A stretch of 64,000 bases of DNA, taken from NCBI RefSeq assembly GCF_024710485.1, contig NZ_JANJUQ010000018.1:1-64000 (forward strand). Reading direction: 5' to 3'. The notes under the pieces are model-generated. The model did not search any database, was not told the DNA's origin, and was given only the letters and a program-made list of their open reading frames with translations. Every line of letters begins with the position of its first letter. The first letter of the stretch is position 1. Positions 20,042 to 29,809 of this stretch are shown here, in pieces. Position numbers and translations under genes: made by a program. The DNA is from Flavobacterium sp. (GTDB lineage: Bacteria > Bacteroidota > Bacteroidia > Flavobacteriales > Flavobacteriaceae).

Positions 20042-20950
20042 TTAATTTATCGGCTCAAAGGTAGCCAAAACCGTTGTCTTTCCTTTTTGGAATTTCAGAA
20101 TATTATCGTTTAAAGTGTAGCGATCGGTTTGTTCGAGCATTTTGGCAAATCGAACTTCCACTTCCATGTCCGGACAAGCCATTCGGGTCATGGCGGCTTT
20201 AGAGAACGACAATCCAAAAGCCGTTGGCATCATATAACTTCCCGAAATATTGTTACAGCCGGCATAGGCAGTAAATCTTCCGTCTTTAGAATTCAACTTG
20301 ATAAAATAATCTTTACTTCCGCTTTGTTTGACGATTTTGCCATTCAAGGTCATCAATCTCCATTTGGTCTCAGCCAAAGTAGCTTTTCCATGGGCGGGAT
20401 TTACGTTTTTGATAACCGTTTGAGCTTCCATACGGTTGTTTAAATTTACTTTCGGAGTATTACTTTGTTCTGTTGGATCGGCTTCTGCTGTGGTTTCTTG
20501 TTTGGTCAAAACATATTGCAAAGCCAATTTTCCGGTGATTATTTTACCCGACATATCCAACTGTGTCACCTTATTTTCTCCAACAAAGTACTGATTCGGA
20601 GCATTTTCAATGTCACTTAAAATGATTTTAACGCCTTTAGCGTCCCAAGTAAAGGTGCCTTTTTGCTCAAAAACTTTATCGCCTTTACCCAAATAACGGG
20701 TTTGTAGTTTATAGGTGTCATTTTCATTGATGCAAAGCACGGTTTCTAAACCTTCACAATCTGCGCAAGGTAAAACGCCTTTATAAGTTCCGATGTAATC
20801 CAATGACTTTTTGGCATTGTGTGCGGCTTCATTTAATAGGGAATCCATTTTAGCAATAGAATCATGGGCAGAGGGTTGACTCTCCGTTTGTTTCTGACAA
20901 CTAAAAAACATTGAAAACAAAGCAACTAAAAGCAAAAACTTACTTTTCAT
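20042..20950 (-). CDS. Lipoprotein with NlpE N-terminal domain fused to META/HslJ domain
   Basis: YKGVLPCADCEGLETVL (NlpE) and ETKWRLMTLNGK...YAGCNNISGSY...TRMACPDMEVE (META). Confidence 0.85.
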   Translation of the reverse strand: MKSKFLLLVALFSMFFSCQKQTESQPSAHDSIAKMDSLLNEAAHNAKKSLDYIGTYKGVLPCADCEGLETVLCINENDTYKLQTRYLGKGDKVFEQKGTFTWDAKGVKIILSDIENAPNQYFVGENKVTQLDMSGKIITGKLALQYVLTKQETTAEADPTEQSNTPKVNLNNRMEAQTVIKNVNPAHGKATLAETKWRLMTLNGKIVKQSGSKDYFIKLNSKDGRFTAYAGCNNISGSYMMPTAFGLSFSKAAMTRMACPDMEVEVRFAKMLEQTDRYTLNDNILKFQKGKTTVLATFEPIN

Positions 20951-21125
20951 GGATAATACATTTATTGGTTAAAAGGTTAGAACAAACTTACTTAATCTGT
21001 TAAACTGATGTTAGAATTTAACATTTTTTTGATTTCGAGAATTGCTTTGCAACTTTCTAAAAATGAAACTATCTTTGCTCACTCGTGCCTTTGCGCCCGA
21101 GCTTTACGAAGTAAAATTTGAAACC

Positions 21126-21941
21126 ATGACTACACTACAGAATATTATTGAAAAAGCTTGGGATAACCGCGCTTTATTACAGGAAGAAACCACTACCACT
21201 GCCATCCGTGAAGTTATTGCTTTATTGGATGCCGGAACCTTGCGCGTAGCCGAACCAACAGCTAATAGTTGGCAGGTAAACGAATGGGTTAAAAAAGCTG
21301 TAGTGATGTATTTTCCGATTCAAAAAATGGAAACCTGGGAAGCCGGAATTTTTGAATACCACGACAAAATGCTACTCAAAACCGGTTATGCCGAAAAAGG
21401 AATCCGTGTGGTTCCACCTGCTACTGCACGATACGGCGCTTACATTTCTAAAGGTGTTATTTTGATGCCGAGCTACGTAAACATCGGTGCTTATGTTGAT
21501 GAAGGAACGATGGTGGACACTTGGGCTACGGTGGGAAGTTGTGCTCAAATCGGGAAAGATGTGCACCTTTCCGGTGGTGTGGGTATTGGTGGTGTTTTAG
21601 AACCGTTACAAGCCGCTCCGGTGATTATTGAAGATGGCGCTTTTATTGGCTCGAGATGTATCGTGGTAGAAGGTGTTCATGTGGGTAAAGAAGCCGTTCT
21701 CGGCGCTAATGTGTGTTTGACCGCTTCGACTAAGATTATCGACGTGACCGGTGCGGAACCAAAAGAATACAAAGGATATGTTCCGGAGCGTTCCGTAGTA
21801 ATTCCGGGAAGTTATACTAAATCCTTTGCGGCCGGCGATTACCAAGTACCGTGTGCCTTGATTATCGGAACACGCAAACCATCGACCGATTTAAAAACTT
21901 CGCTGAACAATGCGTTGAGAGAATACGACGTAGCGGTATAA
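21126..21941 (+). CDS. dapD: 2,3,4,5-tetrahydropyridine-2,6-dicarboxylate N-succinyltransferase
   Basis: Left-handed beta-helix hexapeptides; VVPPATARYGAYISKGVILMPSYVNIGAYVDEGTMVDTWATVGSCAQIG. Start moved to MTTLQNIIEKAWDNR. Confidence 0.95.
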   Translation: MTTLQNIIEKAWDNRALLQEETTTTAIREVIALLDAGTLRVAEPTANSWQVNEWVKKAVVMYFPIQKMETWEAGIFEYHDKMLLKTGYAEKGIRVVPPATARYGAYISKGVILMPSYVNIGAYVDEGTMVDTWATVGSCAQIGKDVHLSGGVGIGGVLEPLQAAPVIIEDGAFIGSRCIVVEGVHVGKEAVLGANVCLTASTKIIDVTGAEPKEYKGYVPERSVVIPGSYTKSFAAGDYQVPCALIIGTRKPSTDLKTSLNNALREYDVAV

Positions 21942-21944
21942 ATT

Positions 21945-22934
21945 GTGAAAAAGATGGGTATTGAAAATACAAATGATGTTACTATAGATGCTGTAATCAC
22001 TTGGGTTGACGGCAGTGATGTTACATGGAGAGAAAAAATCAATACGCATTTGGAAAAGAAAATCGATTGGAACAACAAAATCAGCAGTAAACGATACAAT
22101 TCTATTGATGAAATTGACATTGCAATCGAATCAATTATAAAATTTGCGCCCTTTATCAGGAATATTTTCTTGGTCACCGATAACCAACAACCTAAGTCTT
22201 TTGATGCATTAAAAGAAAAGGCTGCCAAACAAAACATCCATCTTAAATTGGTTGATCATTCCGTAATTTTTAAAGATTACGAAACTTGTCTGCCTACTTT
22301 TAATTCGTGCTCCATCATCACCATGTTGTATCGAATCCCGGAAATGGCGGAACATTTTGTCATTTTTAACGACGATACCTTTTTAATGAGACCAACCAAA
22401 ATCGAAGATTTCTTTGTTAATGGTTTACCGGTAATTCGAGGACGATGGGACAATTTTTACAACAACAATTGGTTCCGCAAAACCTATAACAAGTATTTCA
22501 ATAAAAATTTGAAGACTAATGTTGGTTACAAATACCTCCAACAAAAAAGTGCTCAAATAGCCGGATTTAAAGACAAATATGTCAGACGAGATCACACGCC
22601 GGTTTCTGCCCGAAAATCAACCTTGGAACGCTTTTTCGGAGACAACCCTGATTTGTTGTACAACAACGTCAAACACAAGTTCAGAAACAACGATCAATTC
22701 ATCATTTCTTCTCTTTCCAATCACCTGGAAATCAAAAACAAAACCTACGTTTTACAAACCAATTTTCAACTGACTTATTTCAGAACTTACAAAGTTATCC
22801 CTACCCTTTTTAAGCTGTGGTGGTTTGATGTAAACCCTAAAAAGCTATTTGTATGCTTGCAAAGTTTGGAATTAGGAAGTAAGCAGATGCAGACCTATGT
22901 TTTAAATTGGATAAACAAAAAAATGAATAGTTAA
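21945..22934 (+). CDS. Stealth-family glycan phosphotransferase
   Basis: DAVITWVDGSDVTWREK (CR1), IRNIFLVTDNQQP, HFVIFNDDTFLMRP (CR2). Confidence 0.9.
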   Translation: MKKMGIENTNDVTIDAVITWVDGSDVTWREKINTHLEKKIDWNNKISSKRYNSIDEIDIAIESIIKFAPFIRNIFLVTDNQQPKSFDALKEKAAKQNIHLKLVDHSVIFKDYETCLPTFNSCSIITMLYRIPEMAEHFVIFNDDTFLMRPTKIEDFFVNGLPVIRGRWDNFYNNNWFRKTYNKYFNKNLKTNVGYKYLQQKSAQIAGFKDKYVRRDHTPVSARKSTLERFFGDNPDLLYNNVKHKFRNNDQFIISSLSNHLEIKNKTYVLQTNFQLTYFRTYKVIPTLFKLWWFDVNPKKLFVCLQSLELGSKQMQTYVLNWINKKMNS

Positions 22935-22976
22935 TTTAGCTAAAACAGCTTACTAATAAGGCCAAACAAAAAGCTC

Positions 22977-23657
22977 ATGAAAATAATCATTCTAGCCGCC
23001 GGCATCGGATCAAGATTAGGAAACCCGTTTCCAAAACCATTAACACCGCTCAAAAACGGCAAAAGTATCATGGAATACCAAGTGGAGAACATTGCCTCCG
23101 AATTCAACATTGATGATATTAATGTGGTTGTGGGTTTCAAAAAAGATTTGATTATGGAACGATTTCCGGAGCTCACCTATATCTACAATCCGTTTTTCGA
23201 CCGAACCAATACATCCAAAAGTTTGCTGCAAGCCTTGCGTAAAAACCGTGACAAATCGGTAATGTGGTTCAATGGCGATGTGGTTTTCGACCGACAAATA
23301 TTCGATATCCTGAAGCCTTACATTAAGTCTAAAACTTCTTTTGTGGCGGTCAATACCAGCAAAGTAGCGGAGGAAGAGGTAAAATACACCCTAAAAGACG
23401 GCTTCATCAATGAGCTTTCCAAAACAGTTAAAAACGGACTCGGAGAAGCGGTTGGCATCAATTTTATTTCCTCCAAAGATATCCAGCAATTCATCAATCG
23501 TTTGGAAGAATGTGAAGATAACGATTACTTCGAAAGAGGTTTGGAACTTGCTATCGAGAAAGACGGCATTAAAGTTACCGCTGTAGATATCTCTGCTTAT
23601 AATTGCATGGAGATTGATTTCGTTGAAGATTTAGAGAATGTAAACAAAATGCTCTAA
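22977..23657 (+). CDS. Nucleotidyltransferase (sugar-phosphate/phosphocholine cytidylyltransferase-like)
   Basis: MKIIILAAGIGSRLGNPFPKPLTPL, VMWFNGDVVFD. Confidence 0.88.
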   Translation: MKIIILAAGIGSRLGNPFPKPLTPLKNGKSIMEYQVENIASEFNIDDINVVVGFKKDLIMERFPELTYIYNPFFDRTNTSKSLLQALRKNRDKSVMWFNGDVVFDRQIFDILKPYIKSKTSFVAVNTSKVAEEEVKYTLKDGFINELSKTVKNGLGEAVGINFISSKDIQQFINRLEECEDNDYFERGLELAIEKDGIKVTAVDISAYNCMEIDFVEDLENVNKML

Positions 23658-23658
23658 G

Positions 23659-24705
23659 ATGAAGTGCATCCTTTTTTGCCAAAACAACTATTCGTTCGGA
23701 ATTTTGGAGCCTATCAAAAATTACTTGGCCCAAAACGGAGACGAGTTTTTATGGTATGTGAATCCTAAAATACTGGCTGATTTTCCGTTTACCCATGAAA
23801 ATCATACTTCAGTTGTTTCCGATTTACAGGCTTACCAAAGCGATGCTATTTTTGTGCCCGGCAATGAAGTGCCTTATTATTTGAGAGGTGTTAAAGTTCA
23901 GGTATTTCACGGATTGGCCGGAGAAAAGAAAGGCCATTTCAGGATTCGTCATTACTTTGATTTGTACCTAACTCAAGGTCCATATTTTACCCAAAAATTC
24001 ATAGCTTTCAAAAACAAATACCGCGACTTTGAAGTTATCGAAACCGGTTGGCCGAAATTAGATGTTTACGGAACAGATTTTCATAAATACGACACCGAAA
24101 AACATAACTTATTGGAACAATACAGAGCAAAAAAAATAGTGTTGTACGCACCTACTTTTTCGCCCAAATTAACTTCAGCACCTTTTTTAATTGAGGAAAT
24201 CAAAGCCCTGGCTCAAAATCCCGATTATTTGGTTTTGCTGAAATTCCATCCTTTAATGGCTGAAAACTGGCTGGAAGCCTACAAAAAATTAGCCGAAGAG
24301 AATACCAACATTGTTTTTGAAACCGAGAAAAATATCATCAAATTTTTATTGATGGCCGATTTGTTAGTCAGCGACACTTCCTCGGTGATTTATGAATTTT
24401 TATTGTTGGATAAGCCTGTGGTTACTTTCAAAAACATCTCCGAAAACATTCTTTGGGAGAATAGCTTCGATTATCATCAACTGATTCCGTTAGTAGAAAG
24501 TAATCTTTCACAAGATGCTTTTGCCCAAAACCGAAAAGAAATTTTCAATCAATACCATCCTTATATTGACGGTAAATCGGCTGAAAGAATGGTTGTAGCA
24601 GTAAAAAAATATTGTTCGGAATTCGGAGTGCCGGAAAAAAGAAAGCTGTCATTATTCAGACGAATGAAAATTCATGCTATTTTCGGAAAACCAACTAAAA
24701 ACTAA
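23659..24705 (+). CDS. CDP-glycerol glycerophosphotransferase-family protein
   Basis: VQVFHGLAGEKKGHF, IVLYAPTFSPKL, LKFHPL, LLVSDTSSVIYEFLLLDKPVVTF. Confidence 0.85.
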   Translation: MKCILFCQNNYSFGILEPIKNYLAQNGDEFLWYVNPKILADFPFTHENHTSVVSDLQAYQSDAIFVPGNEVPYYLRGVKVQVFHGLAGEKKGHFRIRHYFDLYLTQGPYFTQKFIAFKNKYRDFEVIETGWPKLDVYGTDFHKYDTEKHNLLEQYRAKKIVLYAPTFSPKLTSAPFLIEEIKALAQNPDYLVLLKFHPLMAENWLEAYKKLAEENTNIVFETEKNIIKFLLMADLLVSDTSSVIYEFLLLDKPVVTFKNISENILWENSFDYHQLIPLVESNLSQDAFAQNRKEIFNQYHPYIDGKSAERMVVAVKKYCSEFGVPEKRKLSLFRRMKIHAIFGKPTKN

Positions 24706-25517
24706 GGTAGTTTTTCTATTCCGTTGGCAATCTTGATAACCTTGTGCTTTTTGTTATATTCTCGGATGGCCATATTTTTGTCCCAACCTTCCTGACTGTA
24801 GTAACCTCGACTGTGATCCAAATGGATACAAACTGCAGAGTATCTGATTTGTTTTGAAATCAATCCGAGGTTGAACATTCGCTCTCCGACCTCTCGGTCT
24901 AAGCCTCCGTATTGCATGTCTTCGTTGAATCCGTTTACGGCCAATATATCACTTTTGAAGCACGAAGTATTGTGTCCGTTAAAAGTCCGTTTCGTAGGAG
25001 TGAGCCAATTCATAAAAGCAGCAAAAAAGCGATTATGAACAAGCTTGGTCACTTTAAAATTGAGCGGTAATCCTTTGCTTTTGAGCCAAAAAACACTGAA
25101 ACAATTTTGGTTAATAATGTCGGTATCCGTGATAGCTTTCGACAAACTCATCGGCAATTTAAAATAACCGCCCGAGAGAAAACAACCGGATTCTTTGTGC
25201 TTCAAATGAGCTTCAACAAAATCATTTCTCGGAATACAATCACCATCGGTAAATAATAAATAATCGGCATTGGTTTTCACTATGGCTTTATTGAGAATTT
25301 CAGATTTTCTGAAACCCAAATCTTCCTGCCAAACATGAACAATAGGATATTGAAACTTAGTCGAAAAAAAAGCCAAAACCTCTTTGACTTTTGAAGTAGA
25401 ACCATCATCCGCAATAACAATTTCAAAATCGGTTACTGTCTGAACACTGTACCCTACAAGAACTTTGTGAAGCCATTCTTCAGAGTTATAAGTGGTGATG
25501 ATGACGGATAATTTCAT
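24702..25517 (-). CDS. Family 2 glycosyltransferase
   Basis: MKLSVIITTYNSEEWLHKVL, IVIADDGST, LFTDGDCIPR. Confidence 0.93.
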   Translation of the reverse strand: MKLSVIITTYNSEEWLHKVLVGYSVQTVTDFEIVIADDGSTSKVKEVLAFFSTKFQYPIVHVWQEDLGFRKSEILNKAIVKTNADYLLFTDGDCIPRNDFVEAHLKHKESGCFLSGGYFKLPMSLSKAITDTDIINQNCFSVFWLKSKGLPLNFKVTKLVHNRFFAAFMNWLTPTKRTFNGHNTSCFKSDILAVNGFNEDMQYGGLDREVGERMFNLGLISKQIRYSAVCIHLDHSRGYYSQEGWDKNMAIREYNKKHKVIKIANGIEKLP

Positions 25518-25554
25518 TATTACAATAATACTAAAATAAAATTGTAAGTCGCCA

Positions 25555-26442
25555 CTAGTTGGCCAATTTGTTTTTGCCTTTGTGCTTCCAACGCTTGTGT
25601 GTCCATAGGTAAAATTCGGGGGCTTCCATAATTTGCTGCTCTACTTTTCTCAAAAAAGTTTCCGTAATTTGATAATCCGGCACCGCCGAAGCATGGTCTG
25701 AAAGAAGCTCAAATTCAGCCTCATAAAAACCCCTCTTTACTTTTTTTACTTTCAAAAAAACAACAGTCATATCAAATCGTTTCGCTAACATTTCAGCACC
25801 GGTATGCACCGGAACCTCAACGCCCATAAAGGTACTCCAATAGGTTTTCTTTTTCAACTGCGGCGATTGGTCGCTGGCAAATCCGTAGAGACCTTTAATC
25901 CCGGCCGTTTCATTGCCTTCTATGGTTGGAATGGCTTGCTTGGTAGTGATTAAATGAGCTTCAAAACGAGACCTTATTTTCCTAACCAAATTGTCAAAAT
26001 ACTTGTTGTTAATTCTTTTGTAAATGGCATAGCCGGCGAAATCAGCTTTCGAATTAATCGAAATCACCCACTCATAACTGGCATAATGCGCGCACATCAA
26101 AGCTACACTTTTACCACTTTTCTCGAATTCCTTATAAAGCTCAATGTTTTTAAAAACAAAACGTTTCTCAATTTCCTCGATTGAAATGGTCATCGTTTTT
26201 ATCATTTCCAAAAACATGTCGCACAAATGACGATAAGATGCTTTTTCAATGAGTTTCCTTTCTTTCTCACTCAAATGTGGCAACGCAAGCGCGATATTGG
26301 CCCGCACTACCTTTTTGCGGTACCCGAAAACGTGATATACCAAAACATACACAAAATCTGAAAAAAGATACAATAACCTGAACGGAAGAATGGAGATAAG
26401 AAACAGTAACGGGTATAAGATTAAAAACAGTAACAGTTGCAT
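25555..26442 (-). CDS. Lipid A/lysophospholipid acyltransferase (LpxL/HtrB-like)
   Basis: ALMCAHYASYEW motif, YGFASDQSPQ; start moved to MQLLLFLILYPLLF. Confidence 0.85.
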   Translation of the reverse strand: MQLLLFLILYPLLFLISILPFRLLYLFSDFVYVLVYHVFGYRKKVVRANIALALPHLSEKERKLIEKASYRHLCDMFLEMIKTMTISIEEIEKRFVFKNIELYKEFEKSGKSVALMCAHYASYEWVISINSKADFAGYAIYKRINNKYFDNLVRKIRSRFEAHLITTKQAIPTIEGNETAGIKGLYGFASDQSPQLKKKTYWSTFMGVEVPVHTGAEMLAKRFDMTVVFLKVKKVKRGFYEAEFELLSDHASAVPDYQITETFLRKVEQQIMEAPEFYLWTHKRWKHKGKNKLAN

Positions 26443-26515
26443 TTTCTCTTTTTCGGCAAATATAACCAAAACCTAATTCTTGTGATTTACATTATCTTTA
26501 CAAAAAAATTGTAAA

Positions 26516-27082
26516 ATGAATCCCAACGAAGAAGTTCACAAGGCTTTTGAAGTCATCCAAAACGGCGGCATCATCCTCTATCCTACCGATACGGTTTGGG
26601 GAATCGGGTGCGATGCGACCAATCCTGAGGCTGTAAAAAAAATCTACGCCCTTAAACAACGTGAAGAAACCAAGAGTATGATCGTGTTGATGAATGGCGA
26701 AAAAATGATGTACAACGTTTTCAAGGACATACCTGAAGTGGCATGGCAAATCTTGGATTTTTCCGAAAAGCCTACCACCTTAATCTTGGATAATCCGAGA
26801 AATGTAGCCGCCAACCTCATTGCAGAAGACAAAACGTTAGGTATAAGAATCGTGAAAGAACCATTTTGCTTTAAACTAATGGAGCGCATGAAAAAGCCGT
26901 TGGTTTCTACTTCCGCTAATATCTCCGGACAACCAACTCCAAAATCTTTTAAAGAAATCAGTACCGAAATTATAAACGGTGTAGACTATGTAGTAAATTT
27001 GCACCGCGAAAAAACCTGTGATAAACCGTCAACAATTATTAAATTAACCAATGACAGTCAGGTGAAGATTATCAGGAAATAA
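26516..27082 (+). CDS. tsaC: L-threonylcarbamoyladenylate synthase (Sua5/YrdC/TsaC)
   Basis: GGIILYPTDTVWGIGCDATN, STSANISGQPTP. Confidence 0.93.
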   Translation: MNPNEEVHKAFEVIQNGGIILYPTDTVWGIGCDATNPEAVKKIYALKQREETKSMIVLMNGEKMMYNVFKDIPEVAWQILDFSEKPTTLILDNPRNVAANLIAEDKTLGIRIVKEPFCFKLMERMKKPLVSTSANISGQPTPKSFKEISTEIINGVDYVVNLHREKTCDKPSTIIKLTNDSQVKIIRK

Positions 27083-27112
27083 CATAAAGGTTATCTTGTC
27101 TTTTCAACCATC

Positions 27113-27166
27113 GGGAGAAATCACAAAAATGACCTAATGAGATTTCTCCTCCGGCGAAATGACAAA
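27113..27166. repeat. Inverted-repeat tail 'GGGAGAAATC...GATTTCTCCTCCGGCGAAATGAC'
   Basis: GGAGAAATC / GATTTCTCC inverted repeat with short spacer followed by CGAAATGACAAA. Confidence 0.5.
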
Positions 27167-27181
27167 ACAGAATCGGAATAA

Positions 27182-28603
27182 ATGAATTACACCAAAGCTT
27201 TACACAATCCAATATTTAAAATTATAGCACAAGCTAGCCAAGAACTCAACCTGGAAAGTTATGTAATTGGCGGCTTTGTCCGTGATTTTTTACTGCAACG
27301 CGATTTCAAAAAAGACATCGACATAGTGGCGGTAGGTTCCGGAATCGATTTGGCTCTGAAAGTCTCCGAATTATTGCCCAACAAACCCAAAGTACAAGTC
27401 TTTAAAAACTATGGTACCGCCATGTTGCGCTACAAAGAAATAGACATCGAGTTTGTAGGCGCGCGCAAAGAAAGTTATGCTGAAGACAGTCGCAATCCTT
27501 TAGTGGAAAACGGCACATTGGAAGACGATCAAAACCGACGCGACTTTACCATTAACGCCTTGGCTTTTTCTTTAAATCCGAACAATTACGGTGATTTGGT
27601 TGATCCTTTTAACGGATTAACCGATTTGCAAAACAAACTCATCAAAACGCCTTTGGAACCTAATGTAACCTATTCTGATGATCCGTTGCGGATGATGCGT
27701 GCCATTCGTTTTGCCACACAGCTGAATTTCACCATCGAAGAAAAGTCATTGCAAGCCATAGCCGACAATAAAGACCGAATTAAAATTATTTCCGGCGAGC
27801 GCATCGTGGATGAATTGAATAAAATTCTGGAAACTTCGAAACCGTCCATCGGCTTTTTGCATTTGTACAAAACCGGTTTGTTGGATCTCATTTTACCCGA
27901 ATTGACAGCGCTCAACAATGTGGAAGAAATGGAAGGTCATACCCATAAAAACAACTTCTACCATACGTTGGAGGTTGTAGACAATATTAGCCCGAATACC
28001 GACGATGTTTGGTTGCGTTGGGCCGCTTTGTTACACGATATTGGCAAAGCACCAACCAAACGCTTCAATAAAAAACAAGGCTGGACGTTTCACGGACACG
28101 AATTTTTGGGTGGTAAAATGGTCAAAAGAATCTTCGAACGCTTGCACATGCCGCTGAACCACAAGATGAAGTTTGTGCAAAAAATGGTAATGCTGAGTTC
28201 CAGACCAATCGTATTGTCCGAAGATATAGTAACCGATTCGGCTGTACGGAGACTGGTGTTTGATGCCGGCGAAGATGTAGACAATTTGATGACATTATGC
28301 GAAGCCGACATCACGACTAAAAATCCGGCAAAATTCAAAAAATACCACAACAATTTTGACATCGTTCGTCGCAAAATTATTGAAGTCGAAGAGCGCGATC
28401 ACATCCGTAATTTCCAGCCGCCCATTTCGGGAGAAGAAATTATGGAACTTTTTAATTTACAACCTTCTCGAGAAATCGGCATGTTGAAAGAAGCGGTAAA
28501 AGAAGCCATTTTGGAAGGAGAAATCCCGAACGAATACCGAGCGGCTTATGATTTTGTAGTGGCCAAAGCGGAAAAAATGGGGTTGAAAAAAGTGGCTGAG
28601 TAA
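27182..28603 (+). CDS. CCA tRNA nucleotidyltransferase / poly(A) polymerase family with HD domain
   Basis: [66 protein letters not shown]. Confidence 0.93.
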   Translation: MNYTKALHNPIFKIIAQASQELNLESYVIGGFVRDFLLQRDFKKDIDIVAVGSGIDLALKVSELLPNKPKVQVFKNYGTAMLRYKEIDIEFVGARKESYAEDSRNPLVENGTLEDDQNRRDFTINALAFSLNPNNYGDLVDPFNGLTDLQNKLIKTPLEPNVTYSDDPLRMMRAIRFATQLNFTIEEKSLQAIADNKDRIKIISGERIVDELNKILETSKPSIGFLHLYKTGLLDLILPELTALNNVEEMEGHTHKNNFYHTLEVVDNISPNTDDVWLRWAALLHDIGKAPTKRFNKKQGWTFHGHEFLGGKMVKRIFERLHMPLNHKMKFVQKMVMLSSRPIVLSEDIVTDSAVRRLVFDAGEDVDNLMTLCEADITTKNPAKFKKYHNNFDIVRRKIIEVEERDHIRNFQPPISGEEIMELFNLQPSREIGMLKEAVKEAILEGEIPNEYRAAYDFVVAKAEKMGLKKVAE

Positions 28604-28737
28604 CTGAGTTACTATGTGACTGAGTCAGGACTTTTTTCTTAAAAAATTAATAAACTATTATCATTTGTTTCAGTTAAAAACATACAATTACATTTTAAAT
28701 TTGCAACTCAGTTACTCAGCTACTTAGTAACTCAGCT
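28594..28737. repeat. Octamer inverted-repeat array R4 (80-nt spacer)
   Basis: Left GGCTGAGT|AACTGAGT|TACTATGT|GACTGAGT (28594-28625); right ACTCAGTT|ACTCAGCT|ACTTAGTA|ACTCAGCT (28706-28737). Confidence 0.85.
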
Positions 28738-28747
28738 ATTCTAAACT

Positions 28748-29767
28748 ATGAAAAAAGACAAATCAGTCATTTATTGGCTACTTTCAGGCTGTGTTTTAGT
28801 GTTTATTATGGTGGTTGTAGGCGGTATTACACGCTTAACCAATTCGGGTTTATCTATGACCGACTGGCATTTGGTGACCGATACTTTCCCTCCGATGAGC
28901 GAGGAAAAATGGGTACATGCCTTTGAAGAATACAAGAAATATCCCGAATACCAAAAAATCAATATCCACAACGATTTTCAGTTAGATGACTATAAATTCA
29001 TCTATTTCTGGGAGTGGTTTCATCGTTTTATAGGGAGAATTATCGGGTTGGTATTCATCATTCCTTTTGTTTATTTCTTAATTAAAAAACGAATCGATAA
29101 AGCCACTTTAAACAAATGCTTTATCCTACTGGGAATGGGCGCTTTGCAAGGTTTCTTTGGTTGGTTTATGGTAAAAAGCGGTTTGGTTGACAATCCGGAT
29201 GTGAGTCATTTTAGATTGGCTTTACACTTGACTTTCGCTTTCATCACCTTTGCGTATACGCTTTGGGTAGCATTGGACTTGATTTATCCGGAAAGAAAAG
29301 AAGTGATTGTACCACTCAAAAAATTAGCGCGAATTACTATGCTCTTCCTAATCGTGCAAATCATTTACGGTGGTTTCGTGGCCGGTTTAAACGCAGGATT
29401 GATTCACAACCACTGGCCACTGATGAGTGACGGACAGTTTTTCCACGACAGCATCAAATTGGAATACGACAGCTGGCTATTGCGTTTCACCGAAGGCAAA
29501 AGCGGCGTGCAATTTGTACACCGAACTATGGCTTACGTAGTAGTAGGTTTGATCTTATTTTTTTATTTCAAGAGCAAAAAACATACGCTTACCCTCCAAC
29601 AACAAAAAGGCTTAAATACTTTAGTATTCTTAGTATTTGTGCAATTTGCATTAGGCGTATTCACTTTGTTGTATGCGGTTCCGCTTTGGTTGGGCTTAAC
29701 GCATCAGGTGGTGGCTTTCTTTTTATTAACGGCAATGACCTATACCTTACACCGATTTAGTAAATAA
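28748..29767 (+). CDS. ctaA: Heme A synthase (COX15/CtaA)
   Basis: GGITRLTNSGLSMTDWHLVTDTFPP, FWEWFHRFIGRIIG, FVHRTMAYV. Confidence 0.94.
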   Translation: MKKDKSVIYWLLSGCVLVFIMVVVGGITRLTNSGLSMTDWHLVTDTFPPMSEEKWVHAFEEYKKYPEYQKINIHNDFQLDDYKFIYFWEWFHRFIGRIIGLVFIIPFVYFLIKKRIDKATLNKCFILLGMGALQGFFGWFMVKSGLVDNPDVSHFRLALHLTFAFITFAYTLWVALDLIYPERKEVIVPLKKLARITMLFLIVQIIYGGFVAGLNAGLIHNHWPLMSDGQFFHDSIKLEYDSWLLRFTEGKSGVQFVHRTMAYVVVGLILFFYFKSKKHTLTLQQQKGLNTLVFLVFVQFALGVFTLLYAVPLWLGLTHQVVAFFLLTAMTYTLHRFSK

Positions 29768-29777
29768 AACAAATAAT

Positions 29778-29807
29778 AAAAAAGTCCCGATTACTCGGGA
29801 CTTTTTT
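29778..29807. terminator. Bidirectional terminator
   Basis: AAAAAAGTCCCGATTACTCGGGACTTTTTT. Confidence 0.92.
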
Positions 29808-29809
29808 AT

